Shown here: piece by piece, positions 34,096 to 43,287 of the stretch
Numbering within the stretch: the stretch's first letter is position 1
How the letters are laid out: the number at the start of each line of letters is the position of its first letter
NCBI GenBank assembly: GCA_903871465.1
Contig: CAIQHB010000056.1
Coordinates: forward strand, 78,246 to 142,245
Length of the DNA: 64,000 nucleotides
Source: an uncultured Methanosarcinales archaeon
Lineage (GTDB): Archaea > Halobacteriota > Methanosarcinia > Methanotrichales > Methanotrichaceae
Direction: 5' to 3'
Notes under the pieces: generated by a model
The model's database searches: none
Told to the model about the DNA's origin: nothing
What the model saw: the letters and a program-made list of their open reading frames with translations, nothing else
Program-made: the position numbers and the translations under genes

Positions 34096-34581
34096 TCAGC
34101 GATTGAGCTTCCAAATGGAGTAATTCAAATAGCCGGCGACGCTAACCCAAATAAGGTACGGCACGAGCAACACGGCGGCTCCTCTGGATATCTTCCAGAA
34201 CTTCCGTATGGTAGCAAGAATTGATCCCCCAAGGAGCAAGATCGTGGCCATCCCTGCCAATGGTGAGCGGAGATAGAAGAAGGCAAAGGACCAGAGCACG
34301 TTGACAATTAGCTGAATCCTATACAAACCGAGAGCGCTTTTTACACCGGGACGGTCAAGTTCCCTTCGCGAGACGAGATAGGCGGATGTTCCCATCAGGG
34401 TGTAAAGTACTATCCAGATGCTGGAGATTAGGTGTCCAGATGGCGCAAGGTCCGGCTTTTTTAGAGACTTGTACCAAGTTGATACGGATGTGATAGTAAA
34501 TAGGCCACCTAACATTCCTGCCAACTGGGCAGTCGATATACTTTTTAGAAGTTTGAATGGTTCTCCAAAGCCTATTTGCAT
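34096..34581 (-). CDS. TspO/MBR family membrane protein
   Basis: A 161-residue protein with five predicted membrane spans, typical of the TspO/peripheral benzodiazepine receptor family. Family marks are the WYKSLKKPDLAPSG loop, IWIVLYTLMGTSAYL, QLIVNVLWSFAFFYLRSPL and the C-terminal LVPYLIWVSVAGYLNYSIW. TspO proteins bind tetrapyrroles and are linked to stress and porphyrin handling. AAGGAAT precedes the ATG. It stands alone. Confidence 0.9.
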   Translation of the reverse strand: MQIGFGEPFKLLKSISTAQLAGMLGGLFTITSVSTWYKSLKKPDLAPSGHLISSIWIVLYTLMGTSAYLVSRRELDRPGVKSALGLYRIQLIVNVLWSFAFFYLRSPLAGMATILLLGGSILATIRKFWKISRGAAVLLVPYLIWVSVAGYLNYSIWKLNR

Positions 34582-34860
34582 ATTCCTTCACCCCTTTTGC
34601 TAAAACTATTTGCCAATATCATTGTGATAAGGGATTATTGTGCGTTTTTCTATATATAATAATTGCTAACTATCTCGGCCGGGCTATCCTTGGCCGTCAC
34701 TATCTCCAAAGCTACATACGAAACCACCAATTACTATTTTCATAACGACAAGAAAATTATTTCCTGTGGTGCCCTATGCATGGCACCTTCCCGGTGGATG
34801 GATTACTCTGGCACGTCCATAGATTGCTTGAAGGCCGTGGAAGGCGGGCAGGGGACTTGC

Positions 34861-35412
34861 TTAAAGCAGCCCCATGTTCTCAAGCTGCATCTTAACGATC
34901 CGTGCGCCTTCTTCGCACTCCTCAGGCGATTTGCCGCCCGTGATCACCAGTTTGCCGGAGCTGAATATGAGCACTACTACTTTGGGCTGCTTGATCCTGT
35001 AGACTAGCCCAGGAAATTGCTCCGGCTCGTACTCGATGTTCTCCAGGCCCAGGCCCAGTGCGACGGCGTTCAGGTTCAGGTCCGTCTTCAGATCTGCGGA
35101 GGCCACAATATTCTGAATGTGGATCTCAGGATCAAGATCAATCTTCTCGAAGCCGATGGACTTGAGCGTATTGGCCAGGGTGGTGATGACTGTGCGAACA
35201 TCCTCGATGTTCTTGGATCCGGTGCATACTATCTTGCCGGAAGTGAAGATGAGAAAAGCAGCTTTAGGGGCCTTGACTCTGTAGACGAGGCCGGGAAACT
35301 TCTTTTTATTATACACCGCGCCCTCCAGCTCAGCCTCAATCTTGGGCAGGTCAAACGCTTCCGCCAGCTTGGTGGATGCCACCACGTTCACGATATCTAT
35401 TGGGGACTTCAT
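34861..35412 (-). CDS. tbp: TATA-box-binding protein
   Basis: A 183-residue archaeal TBP with the two pseudo-symmetric halves ([19 protein letters not shown] and [38 protein letters not shown] and [18 protein letters not shown]). It recruits TFB and RNA polymerase to promoters. The ATG at 35412 gives the usual N-terminus [13 protein letters not shown]; an in-frame ATG eight codons earlier is unlikely. The 34582-34860 spacer downstream holds no supported gene. Confidence 0.97.
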   Translation of the reverse strand: MKSPIDIVNVVASTKLAEAFDLPKIEAELEGAVYNKKKFPGLVYRVKAPKAAFLIFTSGKIVCTGSKNIEDVRTVITTLANTLKSIGFEKIDLDPEIHIQNIVASADLKTDLNLNAVALGLGLENIEYEPEQFPGLVYRIKQPKVVVLIFSSGKLVITGGKSPEECEEGARIVKMQLENMGLL

Positions 35413-35528
35413 ACATATATGATATATCCAACCCACTCTTTATATAGTCCAGCATTGGGCCGGTTGTGAGTCCCTTTTGGAAGATGTTAAAGGCTTTTTC
35501 ACACGTACTCCTGAAATAGTATCAGTCT

Positions 35529-36329
35529 TTAGGGGCCTTCTTCCAGGCGTTCTCGCTCCTGGGCCTTCTCCTGCTCCCGTTTCCTTTCCAGCTCCTCCAC
35601 GAAGCCGGAGGTTAGAATGGACGTTGGCAGGGCAAAGGTGGCCACACCCAATATTATTATCAACCCACCCACCAGCTTCCCCCATGGCGTTATGGGGTAA
35701 AAATTGTCCCCGACTGTGGTCATGGTCAGAACCGCCCACCACATCGTGGCAGGGATGTCGGGAAAACGCTGGGGCTGGGCGTCATGCTCCAGGAAGTAGA
35801 CCGCCGTCGAGGAGAGAACCATGAAAAATAGTATGGCTGAGAAGCTCATGAACAGCTCGCGCTGCTGGGCCCGGATCACGTTCTCAATAGTCTCCAGTGA
35901 TTCGGAGTACCGCCTGAGCTTGAGCAGTCGGAAAGTCCAGAGCAGGCGAAGGCTGCGCAAGAGCTGGTGATCGGATGGAAACGCCAGAATTACATAGGCC
36001 GGAAGTATGACCATGAGATCTATCAGTGCCAGAGGAGTCAGAGCGAAGCGGAGCCTTCCAAGAATTGGCTGCCTGTATTTGGGCTCCACATCGCATGACC
36101 AAACGCGCAGAATGTACTCAATGGTGAATATTACTATGGAGAAGGTTGCGAAGTAGTGGAACAGATCCTTATAAACCAGATAGATGCCCTCCACAGTCTC
36201 CAGGACCACGGCTGCGACATTAGAGACCACCAGGAGCAGCATAATGAGATTTGCGGCTTCTGCTACCCTGTCCTCTGGATCGGTTGCCTCCAGAATCTCG
36301 TAGACCCGTTCCTTGTAGCTTTCTGCCAT
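35529..36329 (-). CDS. Voltage-gated-type cation channel with NaK-like filter
   Basis: A 266-residue six-transmembrane channel subunit. S4 is recognisable near residues 124-140 (LLRSLRLLWTFRLLKLRRYS with regularly spaced Arg). The pore helix and filter read MWWAVLTMTTVGDNFYPITP: residues 205-210 are T-V-G-D-N-F in place of the potassium-selective T-V-G-Y-G-D. The filter lacks the Tyr-Gly pair and is one residue shorter up to the proline. It most resembles the non-selective NaK channel (TVGDGNF). The C-terminus is a short charged coiled coil without an RCK domain. Membrane location and tetramer formation are assumed from family. Confidence 0.85.
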   Translation of the reverse strand: MAESYKERVYEILEATDPEDRVAEAANLIMLLLVVSNVAAVVLETVEGIYLVYKDLFHYFATFSIVIFTIEYILRVWSCDVEPKYRQPILGRLRFALTPLALIDLMVILPAYVILAFPSDHQLLRSLRLLWTFRLLKLRRYSESLETIENVIRAQQRELFMSFSAILFFMVLSSTAVYFLEHDAQPQRFPDIPATMWWAVLTMTTVGDNFYPITPWGKLVGGLIIILGVATFALPTSILTSGFVEELERKREQEKAQERERLEEGP

Positions 36330-36384
36330 CCCAACCCTCTGTCATGTCTATCTTAATATATACGAACTTGCCCTCTTTTTAGAT

Positions 36385-37113
36385 ATGCGTGCGGCCTGCA
36401 TCCAGCAACAGATAGTGCCCTGTAAGAATGAAAAAAACCTGGCCAATGCTTTGCAGATGGCCGGCTCTGCCCTGGACGAAGGCGCAGAGATCCTGGTCTA
36501 TCCCGAGCTCTTCTTGACAGGATTTTGCTATGGATCATCCCCAAAGGAAGGCCCGTTTTTCTCCGAGCTCGATCCCTTTCGCGAGCTGGCAGAGGCGCAC
36601 GAGTGCTTGATTATCGGCTCGCTTCGATCCGGTCGCCAAAACCTCGGCTTCTGCCTGGATGTCAACGGCCTGGAGATTCGACCCAAGATCCATCCCTTTG
36701 GAGAGGAAAAAGGGCACTTCGATGGTGGAAACTTCATCTCGCCCGCCGCCACAACGTGGGGGCGGGTGGGCCTCGAGATCTGCTACGACCTGCGGTTCCC
36801 GGAGGTCGCGCGCTCTTTGGCTCTGCAGGGCGCAGATTTCCTGGTGACCGTGGCTCAGTTTCCAACTTCTCGCGTAGCGCAGTGGAGGGCGCTCGCTCTT
36901 GCGCGAGCCATTGAGAATCAGATTCCTCATCTAGCCTGCAACTGGGCGAATGCCGGCGGCTCTCTGATCATCAATTCCTCGGGAATGGTGGCGGCGGAGG
37001 CGGAGGCCGGCATCGGTGAGACTATTATATGGGGCGATATTGACCTGGCCGAGAGGGACGACGTGCGCCGCGAGATTCCCTGTTTTGCCGACCGGCGGCC
37101 GGAGATCTACTGA
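36385..37113 (+). CDS. Carbon-nitrogen hydrolase (nitrilase superfamily)
   Basis: A 242-residue nitrilase-fold amidase. The catalytic triad is visible: Glu in VYPELFLTGF, Lys in RPKIHPFGEEKGHF and Cys in VGLEICYDLRFPEVAR. It resembles the omega-amidase/YafV or carbamoyl-type branch; the substrate is not known. It heads a run of co-directional genes and ends nine bases before priS. Confidence 0.88.
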   Translation: MRAACIQQQIVPCKNEKNLANALQMAGSALDEGAEILVYPELFLTGFCYGSSPKEGPFFSELDPFRELAEAHECLIIGSLRSGRQNLGFCLDVNGLEIRPKIHPFGEEKGHFDGGNFISPAATTWGRVGLEICYDLRFPEVARSLALQGADFLVTVAQFPTSRVAQWRALALARAIENQIPHLACNWANAGGSLIINSSGMVAAEAEAGIGETIIWGDIDLAERDDVRREIPCFADRRPEIY

Positions 37114-37122
37114 GGTGAATTC

Positions 37123-38310
37123 TTGAACGCACTTACCTGGAATTTCCTGGTCTCGAAGTTCAAGGAGTATTATATTGAATCATCCCTGGAAGCTCCGCCA
37201 GGCTTCGTATCCCGAGAATGGGGCTTTCTCTTCTTCGATGACTCAGGCATGCGCCGCCATAAGTCGTTCTTCAGTCGAGGGGAACTGGTGGACTATGTGC
37301 GAGCCATGGTGCCGCGGCATGTCTATCACTCCGCTGCCTATTACCAGCGGCCGGGCGCCCCCACCATGAAGGAGAAGATCTGGCAGGGCGCAGACCTGAT
37401 CTTCGACCTGGACGCGGATCATCTGCGCAATGCTCCCAAGAGCTACGGCAAGATGCTGGAGCTGGTGAAGAAGGAGACGCAGAAGCTTTTGACTTTTCTC
37501 CTCTCGGATTTCGGATTTCGCGAGGAGAAACTCAGCGTGGTTTTTTCCGGTGGCAGGGGCTATCACATCCACATTCGCGATCCGCGAATATTCGCCCTGG
37601 GTGGCGATGAGCGGCGAGAAATCGTAGATTACCTAACCGGCAGAGGCCTTGATATCGAACGGCTGAGATTTAAGGTATCGATATCCGGGGATGTTGGTGC
37701 TGAGAAAGTTCGAGCTCTCAGATGTCAGTCTGAAAATTCGCCTGGATGGGGTGGCAGGTTTAATGAGGCGGTTGTTAGATTTGCTGAAGAAATCCGCAAT
37801 CTAGATGAAAAGAACGCTGTGAAAAAGCTCACGAAGATAAAAAACATTGGAGATGTTCGGGCAGTCGAATTCTATATGCGGATCAAGAGCGATCGGGTGT
37901 TAGATGATATACGTTCGGGTAATCTGGATAGTTTAAAAGGCGTTCAGGATATTTGGAAATTTGTTATCAATCATTATCTGGCAGACCAGTTCGTAGAAGT
38001 CCTGGGTGGCGAGACCGACGAGCCCGTCACTGCAGACGTGCGCCGGTTGATTCGCTGTCCTGGCAGCCTGCATGGCGGCTCGGGCCTGCGGGTGACGCCT
38101 CTGTCCATCCGCGACCTGGAGGATTTCGATCCCCTTCACGATGCTGTGGTCTTTGGTGACGAGAGCATACCCCTGGAGATTCTCAAGCCCTTCAATACCC
38201 AGATGCGCGGGCAGAGCTACCATCTGGTGGAAGGCCCGACAGAGCTGCCGGCCTGCGTGGCTGTCTTCCTCATGGCCCGGGGTGTGGCTGAAGCCCGGAC
38301 AAAGCTCTAA
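37123..38310 (+). CDS. priS: DNA primase small (catalytic) subunit PriS
   Basis: A 395-residue archaeo-eukaryotic primase catalytic subunit. The metal-binding pair is D95 and D97 in DLIFDLDADH; the SGGRGYHIHI segment (about residue 145) and RLIRCPGSLHGGSGL (near 325) are family signatures. It starts with TTG after GGTGA. The middle third (about 37640-37980) is noticeably more AT-rich than either end, a mosaic feature. It works with PriL (46938-47942) to make primers at replication forks. Confidence 0.95.
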   Translation: MNALTWNFLVSKFKEYYIESSLEAPPGFVSREWGFLFFDDSGMRRHKSFFSRGELVDYVRAMVPRHVYHSAAYYQRPGAPTMKEKIWQGADLIFDLDADHLRNAPKSYGKMLELVKKETQKLLTFLLSDFGFREEKLSVVFSGGRGYHIHIRDPRIFALGGDERREIVDYLTGRGLDIERLRFKVSISGDVGAEKVRALRCQSENSPGWGGRFNEAVVRFAEEIRNLDEKNAVKKLTKIKNIGDVRAVEFYMRIKSDRVLDDIRSGNLDSLKGVQDIWKFVINHYLADQFVEVLGGETDEPVTADVRRLIRCPGSLHGGSGLRVTPLSIRDLEDFDPLHDAVVFGDESIPLEILKPFNTQMRGQSYHLVEGPTELPACVAVFLMARGVAEARTKL

Positions 38311-38383
38311 ACCAGTGAAAAATCTATATAGTATTTGATCCATCATGACAAGTCCGCGCTAAATGCATTTGAGGAGGAAACGA

Positions 38384-38950
38384 TTGGATCTGGCCAATGC
38401 GCTCAGGGAAGAGCGCAAATCCGCGGAGCTTCAGCATCTGGATAAGGACTTTTACCAGCAGGTTGGCGTCTATCTGACAGGCCTGGCGCAGGAGCTCTCC
38501 CGTGTAGATGATACCTTTAGCGTAGAGGCTCAGATTCTCCAGGACACCCTCAAGAGTGAGAAGAATAGCGTAAACAAGCTCATCGACCAGAGGGTCAAGA
38601 AGATTGTCCGCCGGGCGCTCCGCAATGCAAGATCCGCTTCCCGGGAGGATGCCTTCCAGGGCATGACCGAAGAGGAAGCGGAGATCTATCGGCAGATGTT
38701 GTCTGCCATCGCCAGCGGTCGCGAGGTCATACTTGCCCATGTGGCTCACACCGAAAGGCCTTTAACGGGCAAGAAAGATATATTCCGGGAATACGAAGTT
38801 GTGCGGTTGCTGGATAGTGTTCCTATGTTTGCGGGAGTTGACGGGAAAAATTACCTTCTCGCGAAGGATGATGTGGCCGTTCTTCCGGTCGTCCATGCCA
38901 GAAATCTGCGCAACAAAAATTTAGCGTCTGAAGTGAAGATTGAGAGATGA
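38384..38950 (+). CDS. GINS complex subunit (Gins15/Gins51 type)
   Basis: A 188-residue protein of the archaeal GINS family, part of the CMG replicative helicase with MCM and Cdc45/GAN. The proper start is the TTG at 38384, six bases after AGGAGG; starting at the upstream ATG would translate the ribosome-binding site itself. The N-terminal helical A domain (LDKDFYQQVGVYLTGLAQEL) comes before a C-terminal B domain (VRLLDSVPMFAGVDGKNYLL), the 51-type order. Position directly after priS is conserved in euryarchaea. Confidence 0.88.
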   Translation: MDLANALREERKSAELQHLDKDFYQQVGVYLTGLAQELSRVDDTFSVEAQILQDTLKSEKNSVNKLIDQRVKKIVRRALRNARSASREDAFQGMTEEEAEIYRQMLSAIASGREVILAHVAHTERPLTGKKDIFREYEVVRLLDSVPMFAGVDGKNYLLAKDDVAVLPVVHARNLRNKNLASEVKIER

Positions 38951-38962
38951 TACGTTGTGAAG

Positions 38963-39238
38963 ATGCCAAAGAAGCTTAACGCTTACTGTCCGTTCTGCAA
39001 AAAACACACCCCCCAAACGGTGGAGCGGGTGAGAAAAGGCCGGGCTTCCTCCTTGACCCATATTGCGAGGCAGAAGCTCAGAGCTAATGGAATAGGGAAT
39101 CAAGGCAAGTTTTCCAAGGTCCCCGGCGGAGACAAGCCAACAAAGAGGCTGAATTTGAGATACCGTTGTGGCACCTGCAAGAAGGCTCATAACCGTGCAG
39201 GTTTCAGGGCAGGCAAGTTCGATCTTGTGGAGAGCTAA
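38963..39238 (+). CDS. rpl44e: Ribosomal protein L44e
   Basis: A 91-residue large-subunit ribosomal protein with the zinc-ribbon cysteines YCPFCKKHT and [11 protein letters not shown]. The ATG at 38963 starts [12 protein letters not shown]; a GTG two codons earlier is possible. It is two bases before S27e, the usual pair in euryarchaea. Confidence 0.97.
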   Translation: MPKKLNAYCPFCKKHTPQTVERVRKGRASSLTHIARQKLRANGIGNQGKFSKVPGGDKPTKRLNLRYRCGTCKKAHNRAGFRAGKFDLVES

Positions 39239-39240
39239 AT

Positions 39241-39408
39241 ATGTCATCCAAGTTCGTTAAGGTAAAATGCAATGACTGCGAGAACGAGCAGGTGATCTTC
39301 GCCCATGCTTCCACAGTCGTCAAATGCCTGGTATGCGGGCGCACTTTAGCTGAGCCCACCGGCGGCAAGGCTGAGATCAAAACCCAGGTAGTCGAAGTGC
39401 TAGAGTGA
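39241..39408 (+). CDS. rps27e: Ribosomal protein S27e
   Basis: A 55-codon gene too short for most ORF callers. The product begins [17 protein letters not shown] and carries the four zinc cysteines (CNDC and CLVC), as in S27e. It starts two bases after the L44e stop and ends six bases before aIF2-alpha. Confidence 0.95.
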   Translation: MSSKFVKVKCNDCENEQVIFAHASTVVKCLVCGRTLAEPTGGKAEIKTQVVEVLE

Positions 39409-39414
39409 TCTTTG

Positions 39415-40188
39415 ATGCAACGTGAGGGCTGGCCAGAGCCCGGATCTCTCGTGGTCTGCACCGTGACTCAGGTGGTGGACTTCGGAGCCTTCGTCTCTAT
39501 TGACGAGTATTCCGGTAAGCAGGGCCTGATTCACATCTCCGAAGTGGCCAGCGGATGGATCAAGTACATTCGCGACCACGTACGAGAGGGGCAGAAGATC
39601 GTCTGCAAGGTATTGAATGTAGACACATCCAGGCACCATATCGATCTCTCTCTAAAAGATGTAAACGAACATCAGCGAAGGGAGAAGATTCAGGAGTGGA
39701 AGGCAGATCAAAAAGCCTGGAAGTGGCTGGAGATGGCATATAAGGATCGGCCCGAGGATGCAAAGCGGGTAGCTGATTCGTTGGTGGCGGCTTACGACAG
39801 CCTTTATCTGGCCATGGAAGAGGCGGCTATCTTAGGGGCCGTTGCCCTGAAGGATGCCACTCTAACGGAAGAAGATCTAAAGATGCTGGAGAGCCTCTCC
39901 AAGGATAACGTCAAGATACCATCCGTTGACATCAGCGGCTACGTGGATATCACTTCTCCTGCGCCTGACGGAGTCGAAGTCATCCGCAAAGCCCTCAAGC
40001 AGGCCAAACGCAGCAAAGACAAGGATGCCACGCTCACCATATCATATATAGGTGCGCCGCGCTACCGCATTCATGTAACCGCGCCGGACTACAAGCACGC
40101 GGAGTCTGTTCTTAAGAAGTCTGCTCAAGCTGTTGTGAAATACATGGAACAACACGGCGGAGAAGGCACCTTCCTTAGAGAAGCATGA
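39415..40188 (+). CDS. Translation initiation factor aIF2, alpha subunit
   Basis: A 257-residue aIF2-alpha. The N-terminal S1 domain (GSLVVCTVTQVVDFGAFVSI and GLIHISEVASGW) is followed by a helical domain and the C-terminal domain (DATLTISYIGAPRYRIHVTA). It binds the gamma subunit and stabilises initiator tRNA on the small subunit. ATG at 39415 is preferred over the adjacent TTG. The stop overlaps the nop10 start. Confidence 0.96.
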   Translation: MQREGWPEPGSLVVCTVTQVVDFGAFVSIDEYSGKQGLIHISEVASGWIKYIRDHVREGQKIVCKVLNVDTSRHHIDLSLKDVNEHQRREKIQEWKADQKAWKWLEMAYKDRPEDAKRVADSLVAAYDSLYLAMEEAAILGAVALKDATLTEEDLKMLESLSKDNVKIPSVDISGYVDITSPAPDGVEVIRKALKQAKRSKDKDATLTISYIGAPRYRIHVTAPDYKHAESVLKKSAQAVVKYMEQHGGEGTFLREA

Positions 40189-40346
40189 GATCCAAGATCC
40201 TGAGGTGTACGGCATGCGGCCGCTACACCCTGTCGGATATCTGCCCCGTTTGCGGGGGTCATGCTGTTATTACCAAGCCGGCAAGATTCTCTCCTGACGA
40301 CCCTTACGGGAAATATAGAAGAGCTCTCAATCCGGAGGCAAAATGA
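40185..40346 (+). CDS. nop10: Ribosome biogenesis protein Nop10
   Basis: A 53-residue H/ACA ribonucleoprotein component. It reads MRSKILRCTACGRYTLSDIC, then PVCGGHAVITKPARFSPDDP and YGKYRR, the standard Nop10 pattern with a zinc-binding CxxC pair. ATGA overlaps link it to aIF2-alpha before it and to the PAC2 gene after it. Confidence 0.95.
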   Translation: MRSKILRCTACGRYTLSDICPVCGGHAVITKPARFSPDDPYGKYRRALNPEAK

Positions 40347-41113
40347 AAGAGACCCTGGTTCACCGCATAAAAGATGTAACCCTTAACAATCCTATTCTGG
40401 TGGAAGGGCTACCCGGTGTCGGCCATGTAGGAAAGCTGGTGGCCGATCACTTGGTGGAGGAGCTGAATGCCGAGAAGATCATTGAGATCTACTCACCCCA
40501 TTTTCCTCCTCAGGTTATGGTGAAAGAAGACGGCACCATCAAGCAAGTCCGAAATGAGATCTATGCTCGCCAGGGCAAGAACGGCGAACCGGATCTGCTC
40601 ATTCTCATCGGGGACTACCAGAGCGCCACCAACGAGGGGCACTATGAGCTCACCAGCATCTTCCTGGACATAGCCGAGAGCTTCAATGTGAGGCGGATCT
40701 ATGCCTTAGGCGGCTATGGGACAGGCCAGTTCGTAGAGAAGCCTACGGTCATGGGTGCAGCCACAAGTCCTGAATTAGTGGAAGAGATGAAACAGCAGGG
40801 CGTTGTCTTTCACGAGAACGAGCCGGGCGGGGGCATTATCGGTGTCTCCGGGCTCTTGCTGGGACTGGGTGCTTTGCGGGGAATAGATGCCATCTGTCTC
40901 ATGGGCGTGACCAGCGGCTATCTTGTTGATCCCAAGGCAGCTTCAGAGGTATTGCGCGTTCTCTCTCACATTCTAGGTATAGAAGTTGGCATGCATGCAT
41001 TAGAAGAGAGGGCGAAAGAGATGGAGAAGATCATCGGCAAGCTCCAGGAGATGGAACGAGCTCAGGCTCCTTTCGAGGCTGGCGGGGATGAAGATCTCAG
41101 GTATATCGGATAG
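40343..41113 (+). CDS. Proteasome assembly chaperone PAC2 family protein (PbaB-like)
   Basis: A 256-residue PAC2-fold protein. GLPGVGHVGKLVADHLVEEL at the start, IYSPHFPPQVMV, the GGYGTGQ loop and EPGGGIIGVSGLLLGLG are typical of archaeal PbaA/PbaB chaperones linked to the proteasome. The C-terminal helix is acidic. It overlaps nop10 at ATGA and the following pmbA gene by 26 bases. Confidence 0.88.
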   Translation: MKETLVHRIKDVTLNNPILVEGLPGVGHVGKLVADHLVEELNAEKIIEIYSPHFPPQVMVKEDGTIKQVRNEIYARQGKNGEPDLLILIGDYQSATNEGHYELTSIFLDIAESFNVRRIYALGGYGTGQFVEKPTVMGAATSPELVEEMKQQGVVFHENEPGGGIIGVSGLLLGLGALRGIDAICLMGVTSGYLVDPKAASEVLRVLSHILGIEVGMHALEERAKEMEKIIGKLQEMERAQAPFEAGGDEDLRYIG

Positions 41114-42422
41114 TCTCCTCGAATATGCTCATCAGCTCATCGCTCTGGCCCTTCGAGAGGGGGCGGCAGAGGCTGAGGTTTATGGAATGGTGGGCCGGTC
41201 CGTGGATGCTGATCTGCGCAAGGGATCTGTTGAAATGGCCAGCGAGAGCTTTCATCGTGGCCTCGGGGTGAGGGCTGTAGTGAAAGGTGCCGTGGGATTT
41301 TCCAGCACAAGCGACATGTCGCTGCTGGAATACGTCGCCCAAAGCGCTGTGAAGTCTGCAAAAGTACGGGGCTCGGACGAGTCCTGGATATCTCTTCCCA
41401 CCCCTGAGAAGGTCGTGCCGGTGCAGGGCATCTATGACACGCGCTTGGAGCAGATCGGTCCCGAGGAATGCCTTGAGGCTGCGATGAGCATGCTCGAAGG
41501 CTGCAGAACGGTCAATGGGGCAGAGCCTGTTTCAGGGGGCGTGGTATGCGTTTGCGGCACAGGTTTTGTCATCAATTCCCAAGGACTCGAGTTGATGGAG
41601 ACGGCCACGATCATGCAGGCTTCCATGGAGACCATTGCCAAAGCCGGGGATGTGGCCACAGGCAGTGAGTTTTTCAATTCTCGAAGCTTTCAGCCCTCTA
41701 TGGAAGCCGTGGGCAAAGCGGCAGCTGTCATGGCCAGGACTTCACTGGCCGGAACCAAGGCCGAGAGCGGGACATACGACGTCCTCCTTAAGCCGCTGGC
41801 GGTGGCAGAGCTGCTGGAGAACACAATTCTTTCCGCTTTTGAAGCCGACAATGTGCAAAAGGGTCGTTCTTCCCTGAAAGGACGGTTGGGAGAGATGATA
41901 TCTTCCGAAGGATTAAATGTCCATGATGACGGCCTGCTGGCAGGAGGATTAGACTCTTCTGCCTTTGATGGCGAGGGGTCGCCTTCCCGAAGGACGGTTT
42001 TGATCGAGAAGGGCATCTTGAAGGGATTTCTCTATGATAGCTATACGGCAGGAAAGGACGGTGTTAAATCCACAGGCAATGCCGTGCGGCAAGGGTATTC
42101 CGATGTTCCCAGGGTGGGCATGCGAAATCTGATTGTCAGCTCCCCCGTCGCTTACGATCTCCTGGAGGAGACGAAAGGATATCTGATAAACGGTCTAATC
42201 GGGGCTCATACCGCCAACCCCATATCAGGCGATTTCTCAGTGGAGGCAAGAAATGCCTTCCGCGTCTCGCCAGGGGAAATGCCCGTACCCATCCGCTCTT
42301 TGATGCTGGCTGGAAATATCTACGATCTCCTAAAAAATATCGAGATAGGTACGGATGTGCGGGCCGTTGGCGGCATAGTCACGCCGACCATAAAAGTCAA
42401 AATGAATGTAGTAGGAAGCTAA
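41088..42422 (+). CDS. TldD/PmbA family metalloprotease-like protein
   Basis: A 444-residue PmbA-type protein. The domain order matches PmbA, with LRKGSVEMASESFHRGLGVR near residue 50, a central GSEFFNSRSF and the C-terminal GAHTANPISGDFSVEARNA. TldD carries the zinc HExxxH site, whereas PmbA/TldE members lack it, and no HExxxH is seen here, so it is the non-catalytic partner type. The TldD partner is not in the window. Confidence 0.87.
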   Translation: MKISGISDSLLEYAHQLIALALREGAAEAEVYGMVGRSVDADLRKGSVEMASESFHRGLGVRAVVKGAVGFSSTSDMSLLEYVAQSAVKSAKVRGSDESWISLPTPEKVVPVQGIYDTRLEQIGPEECLEAAMSMLEGCRTVNGAEPVSGGVVCVCGTGFVINSQGLELMETATIMQASMETIAKAGDVATGSEFFNSRSFQPSMEAVGKAAAVMARTSLAGTKAESGTYDVLLKPLAVAELLENTILSAFEADNVQKGRSSLKGRLGEMISSEGLNVHDDGLLAGGLDSSAFDGEGSPSRRTVLIEKGILKGFLYDSYTAGKDGVKSTGNAVRQGYSDVPRVGMRNLIVSSPVAYDLLEETKGYLINGLIGAHTANPISGDFSVEARNAFRVSPGEMPVPIRSLMLAGNIYDLLKNIEIGTDVRAVGGIVTPTIKVKMNVVGS

Positions 42423-42435
42423 AAGGAGGATTTTG

Positions 42436-43287
42436 ATGATTATCGGAGGCCCGGCCTCTCAGCTTCTGGCTGGCAGGGTGGCGGCCATTTTAGGAGAGAC
42501 ACTAGCTCTTTGCGACTACAAGACATTTCCTGATGGCGAGTCCTACACCCAGGTGGTGACGACATTGGAGGATGAAGTTGTAATAATCCAGTCCACACCA
42601 ACCGATCAAGACCTCGTTTATCTGCTACAGCTCCTGGATGTTTGCAAGGAAAGCAGGGTCTCCCTGGTCATACCATACTTTGGTTATGCCCGCCAGGACA
42701 AGATCTTCAAGCCCGGCGAGCCCATGACTGCCAGGGCGGTGGCCACGGCCTTGAATCCTTTCTTGAAGAACGGTCGGGTCCATCTGGTAAATATCCATGC
42801 TCCCTCCGTTATGTCTCATTTCCAGAGCCCTATTGAGAATCTGGATGCAACGCCCCTTCTGGCCGAGAGGATCGGAACTATGGGCTTGAAGGATGCAGTG
42901 GTCATCTCTCCCGACAAGGGCGCGGTGGCCATGGCCAAAACGGCAGCCGCAACTCTTGGCTGCGATTGCGATTATCTGCAGAAGACCCGTCTCTCCGGCA
43001 CGGAGGTCTCCATGACTCCCAAAGAGGTGAATGTCAAGGGCAGGGATGTGGTCATATTCGACGACATGATTGCCACGGGCGGCACCATGGCGACGGCTAT
43101 CACGCTTCTGCGCCAGCAGGGAGCAAACCGGGTCTACCTGGCAGCGGTTCATCCTGTCTTAACCGGATCGGCCGTCATCAAGCTCTACCGCTCTGGAGTG
43201 GAGGCGGTGCTGGCTACCGATACGCTGGATAAGGGCGTGAGCACTGTGTCGGTGGCGCCACTGATCGCGAAGGCGCTCAGATCATAA
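42436..43287 (+). CDS. prs: Ribose-phosphate pyrophosphokinase
   Basis: A 283-residue PRPP synthetase of the short archaeal class, feeding nucleotide, histidine and tryptophan synthesis. The PRPP loop is VVIFDDMIATGGTM (about residue 205); the flexible-loop and ATP-site elements are YFGYARQDKIFKPGEP and HAPSVMSHF. GGAGG lies six bases before the ATG at 42436. It is the last gene of the priS cluster. Confidence 0.95.
   Translation: MIIGGPASQLLAGRVAAILGETLALCDYKTFPDGESYTQVVTTLEDEVVIIQSTPTDQDLVYLLQLLDVCKESRVSLVIPYFGYARQDKIFKPGEPMTARAVATALNPFLKNGRVHLVNIHAPSVMSHFQSPIENLDATPLLAERIGTMGLKDAVVISPDKGAVAMAKTAAATLGCDCDYLQKTRLSGTEVSMTPKEVNVKGRDVVIFDDMIATGGTMATAITLLRQQGANRVYLAAVHPVLTGSAVIKLYRSGVEAVLATDTLDKGVSTVSVAPLIAKALRS

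Noticed and set aside
34663-35007. 114-codon forward frame at the end of tbp
   Set aside because: Mostly antisense to tbp; only the first part is intergenic, with no coding signals.
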